A DNA stretch of 64,000 nucleotides from Candidatus Binatia bacterium. Its GTDB lineage: Bacteria; Desulfobacterota; Binatia; HRBIN30. Position numbers and translations under genes: made by a program. The DNA is taken from positions 1,607,860 through 1,671,859 of the forward strand of contig BPIR01000001.1 of NCBI GenBank assembly GCA_026004215.1, read 5' to 3'. Numbering within the stretch: position 1 is the stretch's first letter; each line of letters opens with the position of its first letter. Positions 16,204 through 25,616 of the stretch are shown piece by piece. The notes beneath the pieces were generated by a model. It did no database searches. It worked only from the letters and a program-made list of their open reading frames with translations, and had not been told where the DNA came from.

Positions 16204-17724
16204 TCATCTCGTGCCGCTGGCCGGCGGCTGGCCATGCGTCAACCGCCCATATGTTTCAGTGAGCTCGCGCAGGCGTTCCCACACTGCCTCCGTCAGTTGC
16301 CCGGCTTGCAGTTGCCAGCTCCAGTTCCCTTCTGGGCGGCCGGGGTAATTCATGCGGGCCTCGCTCCCCAGCGAGAGCAGGTCTTGTGCGGGAACGACGA
16401 AGGTATCGGCGACCGAGCTCATACCCAGCCGAATGAGGTCCCAAGCGATGTCCTTCCCCGAACGCCCGAGGTAGCGGCGGGCGTAACGACGCTCGGACGC
16501 CGGCGCGGAGCGAAACCAGCCAACCGTCGTGTCGTTGTCGTGCGTTCCGGTGTAAACAATAAAGTTCGGGCTGTAGTTGTGCGGGAGAAAGCGATTGCCT
16601 GCATCCGACGAAAATGCGAACTGAAGTACTTTCATGCCCGGCAACTGAAACTGCTCGCGCAGGGCATCCACTTCTGGCGTCACGGCCCCCAAGTCTTCCG
16701 CGACCAAGGGCAACCCGCCCAGAGACCGCTGTAAAGTAGACAGGAAGTCCGCCCCGGGGCCGGGAACGTACCGGCCCGTTACCGCCGTGGGTGCGCCGGC
16801 AGGGATTTCCCAATAGCGAACGAAACCAATGAAATGATCGATCCGCACGAGATCCACAAGCTTCAGCGCCTCACGCACCCGATCCACCCACCAGCGATAA
16901 CCGTCGGCGGCTATTCTGTCCCACCGGTAGAGCGGGTTGCCCCAAAGCTGTCCGGTGGCACTAAAGTAATCTGGAGGAACGCCGGCAACCACCGTGGGCT
17001 TCCGGTTCTCGTCGAGGAAAAACAGTTCGGGGTGCACCCACACATCAGCGCTGTCGTACGCGACGAAAATGGGTACGTCTCCGATCAAGTGCACATCGCG
17101 AGCGTGTGCGTAGCGGCGCAAAGCGTGCCACTGGTCGAAGAAAAAAAACTGCCACGCGCGATACATTTCGATCGGCCCTGCCAAACGCTCGCGCCATCGC
17201 GCCAGCGTCGCCGCATCTCGCCGTACGACCTCTACGTCCCAGTCGCTCCACACGGCTCCGCCGAAAGCATCCTTCAACGCGGAGAAAAGAGCGTAATCCT
17301 CGAGCCACCATCCCGACCGCTGCCGAAACTCGTGATACCGCGTCACAATCTCGCCGCTTTTCGTTTGCAGTCGCTCGGCGGCGCGGGCCAACCACGAGCG
17401 CTTCCACGGTATCAGTCGGCCAAAATCCACCCGCCCGGGCGTAAACGAAGGTACGGGTTCGTAATCGGCAGGCTCCAGCAAACCTTCCGCCGCGAGATCT
17501 TCGGGAGAAATCAACCACGGGTTACCCGCAAAGGCGGAAAAGCATTGATAGGGTGAATCGCCAAACCCGGTTGGGCCCAGCGGCAACACTTGCCACCAGC
17601 GCTGGCCAGCACGTGCAAGCGCGTCCACCCATTGCCGGGCTGCGGGGCCCAAATCTCCGATCCCGTACGGCGAGGGTAAACTCGTCGGGTGCAGCAACAC
17701 GCCACTGGCTCGAGGCAAACGCAT
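16204..17724 (-). CDS. malQ: 4-alpha-glucanotransferase (amylomaltase)
   Basis: A 506-aa GH77 enzyme that transfers maltodextrin segments between chains and releases glucose. RASGVLLHPTSLPSPYGIGD is the classic N-terminus. RIDHFIGFVRYWEIP holds the nucleophile Asp, VAEDLGAVTPEVDALR the acid/base Glu, and TGTHDNDTTVGWF the transition-state Asp. The ATG at 17724 has GGGAGGT upstream; the ORF extension to 18219 overlaps glpD and is not used. It is the last gene of the seven-gene carbon operon. Together with the GlgP gene at 11.1 kb it completes glycogen breakdown. Confidence 0.94.
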   Translation of the reverse strand: MRLPRASGVLLHPTSLPSPYGIGDLGPAARQWVDALARAGQRWWQVLPLGPTGFGDSPYQCFSAFAGNPWLISPEDLAAEGLLEPADYEPVPSFTPGRVDFGRLIPWKRSWLARAAERLQTKSGEIVTRYHEFRQRSGWWLEDYALFSALKDAFGGAVWSDWDVEVVRRDAATLARWRERLAGPIEMYRAWQFFFFDQWHALRRYAHARDVHLIGDVPIFVAYDSADVWVHPELFFLDENRKPTVVAGVPPDYFSATGQLWGNPLYRWDRIAADGYRWWVDRVREALKLVDLVRIDHFIGFVRYWEIPAGAPTAVTGRYVPGPGADFLSTLQRSLGGLPLVAEDLGAVTPEVDALREQFQLPGMKVLQFAFSSDAGNRFLPHNYSPNFIVYTGTHDNDTTVGWFRSAPASERRYARRYLGRSGKDIAWDLIRLGMSSVADTFVVPAQDLLSLGSEARMNYPGRPEGNWSWQLQAGQLTEAVWERLRELTETYGRLTHGQPPASGTR

Positions 17725-17765
17725 AGTACCTCCCGTTCTTGGATGCCTAAACGCCGCACTGCCCG

Positions 17766-19340
17766 TTAATTCGGCAAGTACCCCCGAGCGAGGTCGCAAA
17801 AGGCTTCCACCTGCTGCTCCACCCATCCGGCGTCGCGACCGAGCTCGCGCGCCATCAAGCTCGCCACTTTCGGCGCCATGCTCATGGCCGCGCGCGCGTT
17901 GAGAAAGGTGGCGCGCAGCCGGCGTGACAAAACATCCTCGACCGTACGCGCATACTCGTGCCGCACAGCCCAGACGACCTGTACGGCCCGGTACGGAAGC
18001 GCAGGGTGCATGACCTCGCTCAGCTCCGGCGAGGCTTGCATGAGCCGCTGCAGCACGACGGCATCGGATCCGTACGGTGCGAGCTCGCCAAAGCGCGCCG
18101 CATTGGGGTGAAAACCGTGCAGGTTCAGGCAGCGAGTCAGGCACGGGCGTTCGTCCAACTCCGCCAACATGGCGGCATGATTCACACAATCCTCCGCCAT
18201 GTTCCGGTACGTCGTCCATTTACCGCCGGTGATCGTGAGCAACCCGTTTTGGTCCACGTGGATCGTGTGATCGCGAGACAACGCCGCGGTCGACTTCCCG
18301 TTGCCCGCCCGCACCAGCGGCCGAATTCCCGCAAACATACTGAGGACGTCATCGCGGGTGGGCGCCTTGTGCAAATAAAGCGCGGCCGTTTGCAGGATGA
18401 ACTCGATCTCGGCTTCGAGCGGGTGGGGCTCCGGGGTGACGTCCGCAATCGGGGTGTCCGTGGTACCAATCAACGTATGCCCGCTCCACGGGATGGCAAA
18501 CATCACGCGCCCGTCACTCGTGTGCGGCACCATGATGGCGACGTCAGAGGGTAAAAAGGACCGATCGAACACCAGATGGATGCCCTGGCTCGGAGCAATC
18601 AGCGCGCGGGCTGTTGGATCGGCAAGGCGCCGCACTTGGTCCACGAACGGCCCCGCTGCATTGATCACGACTTTTGCCGGCAAGTGCAGCTCCTCGCCGG
18701 TTTCCGCATCGCGCGCCATCACGCCTTTGACCACGCCGTCGGCTCCGGCTCGAAAAGCAACGACGCCGCAGTAGTTCAGCAGCAATGCACCTTGCTCCGC
18801 GGCAGTTTGCACCAGGGCAATCAGGAAACGGGTATCGTCAAATTGGCCATCGTAGTACAAGACGCCGCCGCGCAAGCCTTCGCGGCGAATCGTGGGCAGG
18901 TACTCCAGCGTCTTCTCTTTCGATAGATTGCGCGATTTGCCAAAGCCATATCGGCCAGCGAGCAAGTTGTACACGCGCAAGCCCGCTCCGTAAAATGGCC
19001 CCTCCCACCACGCATAGGTCGGCACCACAAAGGCCAGGTCGTTGACCAAATGGGGAGCGTTTTGCCGCATAATTCCTCGCTCTCGCAAAGCTTCCATGAC
19101 CAGGGGGACATTGCCGCGCTCCAGATAGCGCACTCCACCGTGCACTAACTTGGTACTTCGGCTCGATGTTCCCTGCCCGAAATCGCTGCGCTCCAGCAAG
19201 GCCACGTCGTAACCCCGTGCGGCAGCGTCCAACGCAACACCGACACCCGTAGCCCCGCCGCCGATGACGACGATATCCCACGGGCGGCGGCGCCGCCGCA
19301 GTTCATCCAATATCTCCTCGCGAGTGGGAAGGCGATGCAT
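17766..19340 (-). CDS. glpD: aerobic glycerol-3-phosphate dehydrogenase (FAD, quinone-linked)
   Basis: A 524-aa DAO-family flavoprotein that oxidises glycerol-3-phosphate to dihydroxyacetone phosphate and passes electrons to quinone. The FAD motif is VVIGGGATGVGVALDAAARG. SSRSTKLVHGGVRYLE is the GlpD signature. WSGHTLIGTTDTP and GKWTTYRNMAEDC are conserved active-site blocks. The C-terminal GlpD cap domain (RHEYARTVEDVLSRRLRATF) is complete. It sits between pgl and malQ in the carbon operon, feeding triose phosphate into the same pool. Confidence 0.93.
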   Translation of the reverse strand: MHRLPTREEILDELRRRRRPWDIVVIGGGATGVGVALDAAARGYDVALLERSDFGQGTSSRSTKLVHGGVRYLERGNVPLVMEALRERGIMRQNAPHLVNDLAFVVPTYAWWEGPFYGAGLRVYNLLAGRYGFGKSRNLSKEKTLEYLPTIRREGLRGGVLYYDGQFDDTRFLIALVQTAAEQGALLLNYCGVVAFRAGADGVVKGVMARDAETGEELHLPAKVVINAAGPFVDQVRRLADPTARALIAPSQGIHLVFDRSFLPSDVAIMVPHTSDGRVMFAIPWSGHTLIGTTDTPIADVTPEPHPLEAEIEFILQTAALYLHKAPTRDDVLSMFAGIRPLVRAGNGKSTAALSRDHTIHVDQNGLLTITGGKWTTYRNMAEDCVNHAAMLAELDERPCLTRCLNLHGFHPNAARFGELAPYGSDAVVLQRLMQASPELSEVMHPALPYRAVQVVWAVRHEYARTVEDVLSRRLRATFLNARAAMSMAPKVASLMARELGRDAGWVEQQVEAFCDLARGYLPN

Positions 19341-19452
19341 CGGACTCGACCGCTACGCTCTTCGACTAACGAAATTCTCGCACCACGTCATACCCGGCTG
19401 CTCTCCCCGGGTCCCGGACCGCTTCGCTGCGGCTCGCGTACCATGCATTCCC

Positions 19453-20220
19453 CTAGGGAATCGAGGAAGGGGGGGCGCCAACTTCCCTGGCCGCAGCGGC
19501 GTCGAGCAACCACAACAACTCTCCCTCCAATGGGCAAACCCCGCGTGCTGGAGTTTCTTCCACTGTACCTTCTGGAGCGAACACGCGCGCCACTGCTTGC
19601 GCTTTTTCTGCGCCGGAGACGAGAAACAGCACGCACCGTGCCGCGTTGAGTACGCTGTACGTCAGGGTCAGCCGCGTGGTCTCCAACTGCGGCACCGGGT
19701 TGGCCACTACCCAGCGACGCCGCTCGTGCAGGGCACGTGTGTGCGGAAACAAGGATGCAGTGTGGCCATCCGCACCCAAGCCCAGCAACACAAAATCGAA
19801 CCGGGGCGGCGCCTGTGCAGGTTTTACCCCGAGTACCTGTGCAATTTCCCGTTCATAGTCCCGTGCGGCGGCATCCAAGTTGGTCGCCTCTCCTTGCATG
19901 CGGTGAATTTGGCTCGCTGCAATGCCCAGCGGTGCCAGCAAAGCTTCCCAGGCCAGTCGATAATTCGAATCGGGATGCGAAGGCGGAACAGGCCGTTCGT
20001 CGCTCCAAAAAAATTCGACTTTGGTCCAATCCACCCCGCCGCCACTACCTAGCTCACTGAGCAACGCGTACATGCGCCTTGGGGTTTGTCCGCCAGACAA
20101 GACGACGGAAACCCTGCGAGCCCGGGAGAGCGGGCCAACGCGCCGCACAAACTCGCCGACCGCAGTGCGGCTCAGTTCCTCGTAATTCTCCACCACCTGT
20201 ACGCGGGCAGCGGTAGTCAC
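19453..20220 (-). CDS. pgl: 6-phosphogluconolactonase
   Basis: A 255-aa DevB-type lactonase that opens 6-phosphogluconolactone in the second step of the oxidative pentose phosphate pathway. VVLSGGQTPRRMYALL binds phosphate, VEFFWSDERPVPPSHPDSNY is the conserved central block, and FVLLGLGADGHTASLFPHT the catalytic one. The start is GTG within GTGA, overlapping the zwf stop by 3 nt, so translation is coupled to zwf. Confidence 0.93.
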   Translation of the reverse strand: MTTAARVQVVENYEELSRTAVGEFVRRVGPLSRARRVSVVLSGGQTPRRMYALLSELGSGGGVDWTKVEFFWSDERPVPPSHPDSNYRLAWEALLAPLGIAASQIHRMQGEATNLDAAARDYEREIAQVLGVKPAQAPPRFDFVLLGLGADGHTASLFPHTRALHERRRWVVANPVPQLETTRLTLTYSVLNAARCVLFLVSGAEKAQAVARVFAPEGTVEETPARGVCPLEGELLWLLDAAAAREVGAPPSSIP

Positions 20221-21779
20221 TTGACGCGACCGGCCTCGACTCGCGCGGCTGGAAACTCACTCGCGAGTTCGCGCCAGTGGTGCCCCTGGCGCGCTAGCAT
20301 CGCCTCGGCTTCCGCCGGCCCCGTGCTGCCCGCGGGATAGAACAACAAGGGAACGAGGCCTTGTTCCCAAGCAGTTTCGATCGGGTCAATGATCTGCCAC
20401 TGCGCTTCCACCTCATCGCCCCGCGTGAACAAGGTAGCGTCCCCGCGCATGGCATCGAGAACGAGCACAACGTACGCATCAGGAAGCCGCACTCCAAATG
20501 CGCGTTGATAATCGAAATCCATGTGCACGGTGCTCGTGCGCATCTCGGGCCCAGGCCGCTTTGCACCGAACGAAATGGCAATGCCCTCTTGGGGCTGAAT
20601 TCTCAGAACAATGGTGTTGGGCTCGATGAAATCCTGTGGCGAGCGGGCAAACAGGGCCTGCGGCGTACGCTTGAAGTGAATCGCGATCTCGGTCACTGCC
20701 GCAGCCAGCCGCTTCCCGGTGCGCAAATAAAACGGCACACCCGCCCAGCGCCAGTTCTCCACCCTGAGTTCCAACGCCGCATAGGTTTCCACCTGCGAAT
20801 GCGGGTTCACATTGGGCTCCTCGCGATACGCCGGAACCTGCTCGCCGCCCACCGTCCCTCGGGTGTACTGCGCACGCACTGTACGCAAGCGAACTTCCTC
20901 TGGTCCCCAAGGGCGAATTGCTTGCAAAACCTGCACTTTTTGATTGCGCACCGCGTTGGCCTCGAACGCAACCGGAGGTTCCATTGCCGCCAGCGTGAGG
21001 AGTTGGAGCAAGTGATTTGCGACCATGTCGCGCAGTGCTCCTGCCTCTTCGTAGTAGCCCGCACGCGTGCCGACCCCGGCTGTTTCCGCTGCGGTAATCG
21101 TGACGTATTCGACGTAGTTGCGGTTCCATACCGGCTCGAACAAGGTGTTCCCAAAGCGAAATACGAGGATGTTCTGGACCGTGTCCTTGCCGAGATAGTG
21201 GTCGATGCGAAACACCTGCTCTTCGCGAAACACGCGAGCCACTTGCTGATTGAGCGTGCGCGCCTCGGCAAGGCTCCGGCCAAACGGCTTTTCCAACACG
21301 ATGCGCGCCCAACCGTTGTCCTCCTGCGCTAAGCCGCTGGCACCCAGTTGATGCACGATCGGTAGCGCCAAAGAAGGAGGCACGGAGCAGTAGTACAAGC
21401 GGTTCGCGGGTCGCCGGCCCTTGCCCTCGATCTCTTCGAGGCGTGTTTTCAACTGCGCGTACGTGCGAGGGTCACCCAAGTCACCGGAAACGAAATGGAG
21501 ACAAGGCGCAAACCGTTCCCATTGGTCCGGGGCAATCCCCGGCACGGCCCGCCGCATCTGTTCCCGATATGCATCGTCGTCGAAGTTCCGGCGCGCCACC
21601 CCAATCACATCGAAGCCCGCGCTCAAACAACCCTCGCTCGACAGCGTGAACAAAGCGGGGATCAGTTTGCGCCGTGCGAGGTCCCCCGCAGCACCAAAAA
21701 TCACCACGGTGCAGGGTTCAGCCGGGGGGAGCCGAAACTCCGAGCAGGGCTCGACCGCCGCGCGAATGACGATACTCAC
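20217..21779 (-). CDS. zwf: glucose-6-phosphate 1-dehydrogenase
   Basis: A ~520-aa NAD(P)-dependent enzyme for the first oxidative pentose phosphate step. The coenzyme motif is FGAAGDLARRKL near residue 30, KPFGRSLAEA carries the substrate lysine, and RIDHYLGKDTVQN the catalytic His. I place the start at the GTG 21779, forming GTGA with the gnd stop; the ORF extension to 21947 lies inside gnd. This repeats the stop/start geometry of zwf/pgl and fits tight stoichiometric coupling of the three oxidative enzymes. Confidence 0.94.
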   Translation of the reverse strand: MSIVIRAAVEPCSEFRLPPAEPCTVVIFGAAGDLARRKLIPALFTLSSEGCLSAGFDVIGVARRNFDDDAYREQMRRAVPGIAPDQWERFAPCLHFVSGDLGDPRTYAQLKTRLEEIEGKGRRPANRLYYCSVPPSLALPIVHQLGASGLAQEDNGWARIVLEKPFGRSLAEARTLNQQVARVFREEQVFRIDHYLGKDTVQNILVFRFGNTLFEPVWNRNYVEYVTITAAETAGVGTRAGYYEEAGALRDMVANHLLQLLTLAAMEPPVAFEANAVRNQKVQVLQAIRPWGPEEVRLRTVRAQYTRGTVGGEQVPAYREEPNVNPHSQVETYAALELRVENWRWAGVPFYLRTGKRLAAAVTEIAIHFKRTPQALFARSPQDFIEPNTIVLRIQPQEGIAISFGAKRPGPEMRTSTVHMDFDYQRAFGVRLPDAYVVLVLDAMRGDATLFTRGDEVEAQWQIIDPIETAWEQGLVPLLFYPAGSTGPAEAEAMLARQGHHWRELASEFPAARVEAGRVK

Positions 21780-22795
21780 TCCTTGGCCCTCTTCTCGGGT
21801 TCTTTGTGTCCCCCGAATTCGAAGCGCAAAGCCGAGAGCACGCGGTTGGCAAACTCGCTTCCGCCTCGCGAAGCGAAGCGGGAAAACAACGCTGCCGCCA
21901 ACACGGGCACGGGGGTTCCCTGGCGCACAGCAGTCTCTATCGTCCAACGCCCTTCACCGGAATCGCCCACGACCCCGGAAAATGAAGTCAAGCTCGGGTC
22001 CCGAGCCAAGCTCCGCGCCGCAAGGTCGAGCAACCAGGAACCAATCACGCTTCCGCGCCGCCACAGTTCGGCGATGTCCGCCAAATCGAAATCGAACCGA
22101 TACGCCTCGTGGCCCGGGTCGAGCATCGCGTTCGGGTTATCGGCGCCGTTATTCGACACCGAGGCTTGCTGCAAGATGGCGAAGCCTTCGGCATAAGCCG
22201 CCATCATGCCGTACTCGATGCCGTTGTGCACCATTTTGACAAAGTGCCCGGCTCCGTGCGGGCCGCAGTGCAAATACCCTTGCTCCGCGGTACTTCGTCT
22301 CACCCGCGCCGCGTTTAGCGGAGCGGCCTCTTTGCCCGGGGCCAGTGCGGCAAAAATCGGCTCCAATTGCCGCACCGTGGACTCTTCGCCGCCAATCATC
22401 AAGCAGTAGCCTCGTTCCAACCCCCAAATGCCGCCACTCACTCCGCAGTCCACATAATGAATTCCCAGCGGCTTCAACCTGCGGGCGCGCTGGATGTCCA
22501 GCTCGAAGTATGTATTCCCCCCGTCTACAAGCACGTCGCCCGCGGACAGCAAGGGAAGCAATGCTTCGATCGTGGAATCCACCACATCGACCGGCAACAT
22601 GACCCACACAATGCGGGGTGGAGCGAGTTTTGCCACGAGTTCGTTCAGAGAAAACGCTCCCGTCGCCCCTTCGGCCGCCAACGCTCGGATCGGCTCTGGG
22701 CTGCGGTTGTACACAACGCACTCATGGCCGCGGCGAAGCAGGCGCCGCACCATGTTCGCCCCCATTCGGCCAAGCCCAATCATCCCAATCTGCAT
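21776..22795 (-). CDS. gnd: 6-phosphogluconate dehydrogenase, decarboxylating, short type
   Basis: A 339-aa enzyme converting 6-phosphogluconate to ribulose-5-phosphate. MQIGMIGLGRMGANMVRRLL is the Rossmann start, CGVSGGIWGLERGYCLMIGG the substrate-binding block, and GPHGAGHFVKMVHNGIEYG contains the catalytic Lys. At ~340 aa it belongs to the short YqeC/GndA-like class, which is often NAD-linked, rather than the ~470-aa classical type. Coenzyme choice is inferred from family. It lies between pgi and zwf. Confidence 0.92.
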   Translation of the reverse strand: MQIGMIGLGRMGANMVRRLLRRGHECVVYNRSPEPIRALAAEGATGAFSLNELVAKLAPPRIVWVMLPVDVVDSTIEALLPLLSAGDVLVDGGNTYFELDIQRARRLKPLGIHYVDCGVSGGIWGLERGYCLMIGGEESTVRQLEPIFAALAPGKEAAPLNAARVRRSTAEQGYLHCGPHGAGHFVKMVHNGIEYGMMAAYAEGFAILQQASVSNNGADNPNAMLDPGHEAYRFDFDLADIAELWRRGSVIGSWLLDLAARSLARDPSLTSFSGVVGDSGEGRWTIETAVRQGTPVPVLAAALFSRFASRGGSEFANRVLSALRFEFGGHKEPEKRAKE

Positions 22796-22865
22796 ATCGC
22801 TCCTCTTGGAATATCCTCTCTACCTGTTTTCCATTCGCGCCGGCTCCACCGGCGCTCCGTGGCGG

Positions 22866-24506
22866 TCATTCGGCGTTTGCAGCCCGGAAGCGTCGCTCGC
22901 GGTAGTACTCGATCCACTGGTTGGTCGAGGCATCATGCGCGGGTGTGCCACGACCGACCAACTCCGGAGCGATGCGGTCCGCTAACTCCTTGCCCAACTC
23001 CACTCCCCACTGGTCAAACGAATTAATGTTCCACACGACCCCCTGCGTGAACACGGCGTGTTCGTAGAGTGCAATCAGCGCCCCGAGGCTGCGCGGAGTC
23101 AGCTTCGGAGCCATGAGAATCGTGGACGGCCGATTACCAGGAAACGCGCGATGCGGTACCAGGCGAGCCGGAACTCCCCGGCTTGTGACTTCCTCTGCCG
23201 TTCGTCCGAACGCCAGTGCCTCTGCCTGCGCCAACATGTTGGCAATCAGCAAGTCGTGATGATGTTCTAAGGGCGACTGGGGTTCGCAAAAGGCGATAAA
23301 GTCGCACGGCACCAACACGGTCCCCTGGTGCAAGAGCTGGAAAAACGAGTGTTGCCCGTTGGTTCCCGGTTCGCCCCACAATACCGGAGACGTATCGTAA
23401 GTCACGGCCTCGCCTTGCAAGCTCACGGATTTGCCGTTGCTCTCCATAAACAGTTGCTGCAAGTAAGCCGGCAACCGCCGCAAACAGTAGTCGTACGGCA
23501 CCACGGCTATGCTCTGGCAACCAAAAAAGTTCACGTACCACACCGTCATCAAGCCCAGCAAAACCGGCAGATTCCGCGGCAAGGGCGTGTTGCGGAAGTG
23601 CTCGTCCATCGCGTGAAAGCCGGCCAGGAACTCCCGGAACAATTCGGGGCCAATGGCAATCATCACGGACAAACCAATGGCCGAATCCACCGAGTAGCGG
23701 CCCCCGACCCAGTCCCAAAACACGAACATGTTTTCCGGGGCTATGCCGAATTCGCGGACTGCACCTTCGTTCGTCGAGACCGCAACAAAGTGGCGGCTGA
23801 CTGCCCGCTCGTCACCCAGCTTAGCGACCAACCAATCGCGGGCGCTGCGCGCATTGGTCATCGTTTCCAGCGTGGTGAACGTCTTGGAAGAAACCACAAA
23901 CAACGTCGCAGCCGGGTCGAGGTCGCGCAAATTCAAGGTCAGGTCGGATCCGTCCACATTGGAAACAAACCGAACCTTTAAGGACGGGTCGGCATAGAAG
24001 CGCAACGCGTCGTACACCATCGCGGGCCCGAGGTCCGAGCCACCAATACCAATGTTCACGACGTTACGAATGCGCTCACCCGTGTAACCTTTCCATGCCC
24101 CGAGCCTGACTCGGGTCGCAAAGTCCGCCATGCGATCCAGCACTTGGTGGACTTGCGGCACGACGTCCTGCTCCCCAACCACGAGCGAGCGCGAACGCGG
24201 AAGGCGCAGCGCGATGTGCAGGGCAGGCCGTCCTTCCGTTACGTTGATACGTTCGCCCCGGAACATGGCCTCCCGCCGGGCAGGCAACCCGCACTCCTCG
24301 GCCAGCCGCACGAGCAGTTGGACAGTCTCCCGCGTGATGCGGTGCTTCGAGAAATCTACCCGCCAGCCCGCACCCTCGAAGGTGAGATCTCGCGCCCGTG
24401 CCGGGTCTTGGGCGAACAGTTCGCGCAGACTCCGTCCCACGATCTCCGAGTGGTGCTGCCGGAGCAAACCCCAGGCTTTCGTTTCCGTCGGCACCCGTAC
24501 CGGCAT
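22866..24506 (-). CDS. pgi: glucose-6-phosphate isomerase
   Basis: A 546-aa enzyme interconverting glucose-6-phosphate and fructose-6-phosphate. [16 protein letters not shown] and [13 protein letters not shown] bind phosphate, the PGI signature 1 is covered by [14 protein letters not shown], and [20 protein letters not shown] covers signature 2. [18 protein letters not shown] contains conserved catalytic residues. Full length for the family. It follows tal by 24 nt and precedes gnd by 70 nt. Confidence 0.95.
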   Translation of the reverse strand: MPVRVPTETKAWGLLRQHHSEIVGRSLRELFAQDPARARDLTFEGAGWRVDFSKHRITRETVQLLVRLAEECGLPARREAMFRGERINVTEGRPALHIALRLPRSRSLVVGEQDVVPQVHQVLDRMADFATRVRLGAWKGYTGERIRNVVNIGIGGSDLGPAMVYDALRFYADPSLKVRFVSNVDGSDLTLNLRDLDPAATLFVVSSKTFTTLETMTNARSARDWLVAKLGDERAVSRHFVAVSTNEGAVREFGIAPENMFVFWDWVGGRYSVDSAIGLSVMIAIGPELFREFLAGFHAMDEHFRNTPLPRNLPVLLGLMTVWYVNFFGCQSIAVVPYDYCLRRLPAYLQQLFMESNGKSVSLQGEAVTYDTSPVLWGEPGTNGQHSFFQLLHQGTVLVPCDFIAFCEPQSPLEHHHDLLIANMLAQAEALAFGRTAEEVTSRGVPARLVPHRAFPGNRPSTILMAPKLTPRSLGALIALYEHAVFTQGVVWNINSFDQWGVELGKELADRIAPELVGRGTPAHDASTNQWIEYYRERRFRAANAE

Positions 24507-24530
24507 TTGCTCTTCCGTTTTGCGTGCGAC

Positions 24531-25616
24531 TCACCCGGCGGCACGGAGGTCCGCGGCGCGTACGCTCAGACGGTCCAGCATTGCACGCCAGGAGTTTTGA
24601 AATGCCTCTGCACCCTCTTTTTGCAAGCGCTCCGCCAGCGCTGCAACCTGGACGCCCGCGCCCTCGAACTCGGCAAGTAACTCCTCGGCACCTTTACCGT
24701 CTGCGGGGAGCAACTCGCCCACCTTGCCGTGATCGACAAAGGCCAACAGAGTCTCTTCCGGCATTGTGTTGATCGTGTTCGGAGAGGCCAGGAGCTCTAC
24801 GTAGAGCACGTCCGACGCCGCCGGATCCTTTGTTCCCGTACTCGCCCACAGCAACTTTTGGGGCCGTGCCCCTCTTTCCTCTAAACGCCGCCAGCGTTCG
24901 CTGCGCAGCAACTCGTTGTAGGCGCGGTACGTTTTCAAGGCGATCGCATAGCCGAGACGGTTACGCAGGCGCTCGGGCACTTTGCCTAAAATCGCCTTGT
25001 CCCACCGGCTCACAAACAGCGAGGCGACCGATGCCACGCGCGGGCTCAGCCCCGCCTCCACGCGCCGCTCGATCCCCCGCATATAAGCCGCGGCTGCGGC
25101 TTGGTAATGCTCTGGGGAGAAGAGCAAAGTCACGTTCACGGGCACGCCGCGGAAGATACTTTCCTCGATCGCGGGAAGGCCCGGAGGCGTTCCTGGAATC
25201 TTGATGAACAAATTGGGCCGTTGCGCTTCGTTCCACAGAGCCTGCGCGGCCTCGACGGTCGCTTGCGTGTCGTAAGCCAGTTCCGGCGAAACCTCCAACG
25301 ACACCCAGCCATCGCTCCCGTCCGTCGCCTCGAAGACGGGCCGAAACAAATCCGCGGCTTCGCGCAAGTCCTCGATAGCCAGTGACAAAAAGAGACGCTC
25401 GCCGCTGAGCCCCTGGCTCAGGCCCTGCGCAATGGAAGCATCGTAGTCCCGAGAGTTTTTGATGGCGTTATCGAAAATCGTTGGATTCGAGGTGAGCCCA
25501 GTAACCCCGTAATCCTCGATGTAACGCCGCAATGTGCCTTTACGGAGCAACGCTCGTGTGATTTGGTCCAGCCAAATGCTTTGACCAATGGAACGCAAAC
25601 GATGAGTCGGCAGCAT
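24531..25616 (-). CDS. tal: transaldolase
   Basis: A ~361-aa class I aldolase of the non-oxidative pentose phosphate pathway. QSIWLDQITRALL and GVTGLTSNPTIFDNAI form the N-terminal signature; the Schiff-base lysine is in NLFIKIPGTPPGLPAIEE. The sequence resembles the ~360-aa subgroup found in Actinobacteria and next to or fused with pgi. The ATG at 25616 has GGAGGA 8 nt upstream; a TTG at 25622 is not needed. It is the first gene of the tal-pgi-gnd-zwf-pgl-glpD-malQ run. Confidence 0.93.
   Translation of the reverse strand: MLPTHRLRSIGQSIWLDQITRALLRKGTLRRYIEDYGVTGLTSNPTIFDNAIKNSRDYDASIAQGLSQGLSGERLFLSLAIEDLREAADLFRPVFEATDGSDGWVSLEVSPELAYDTQATVEAAQALWNEAQRPNLFIKIPGTPPGLPAIEESIFRGVPVNVTLLFSPEHYQAAAAAYMRGIERRVEAGLSPRVASVASLFVSRWDKAILGKVPERLRNRLGYAIALKTYRAYNELLRSERWRRLEERGARPQKLLWASTGTKDPAASDVLYVELLASPNTINTMPEETLLAFVDHGKVGELLPADGKGAEELLAEFEGAGVQVAALAERLQKEGAEAFQNSWRAMLDRLSVRAADLRAAG

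Noticed and set aside
20479..21312. 277-aa minus-strand ORF inside zwf
   Set aside because: Alternate-frame shadow of zwf with Arg/Gly-rich composition; the zwf frame has all catalytic motifs.
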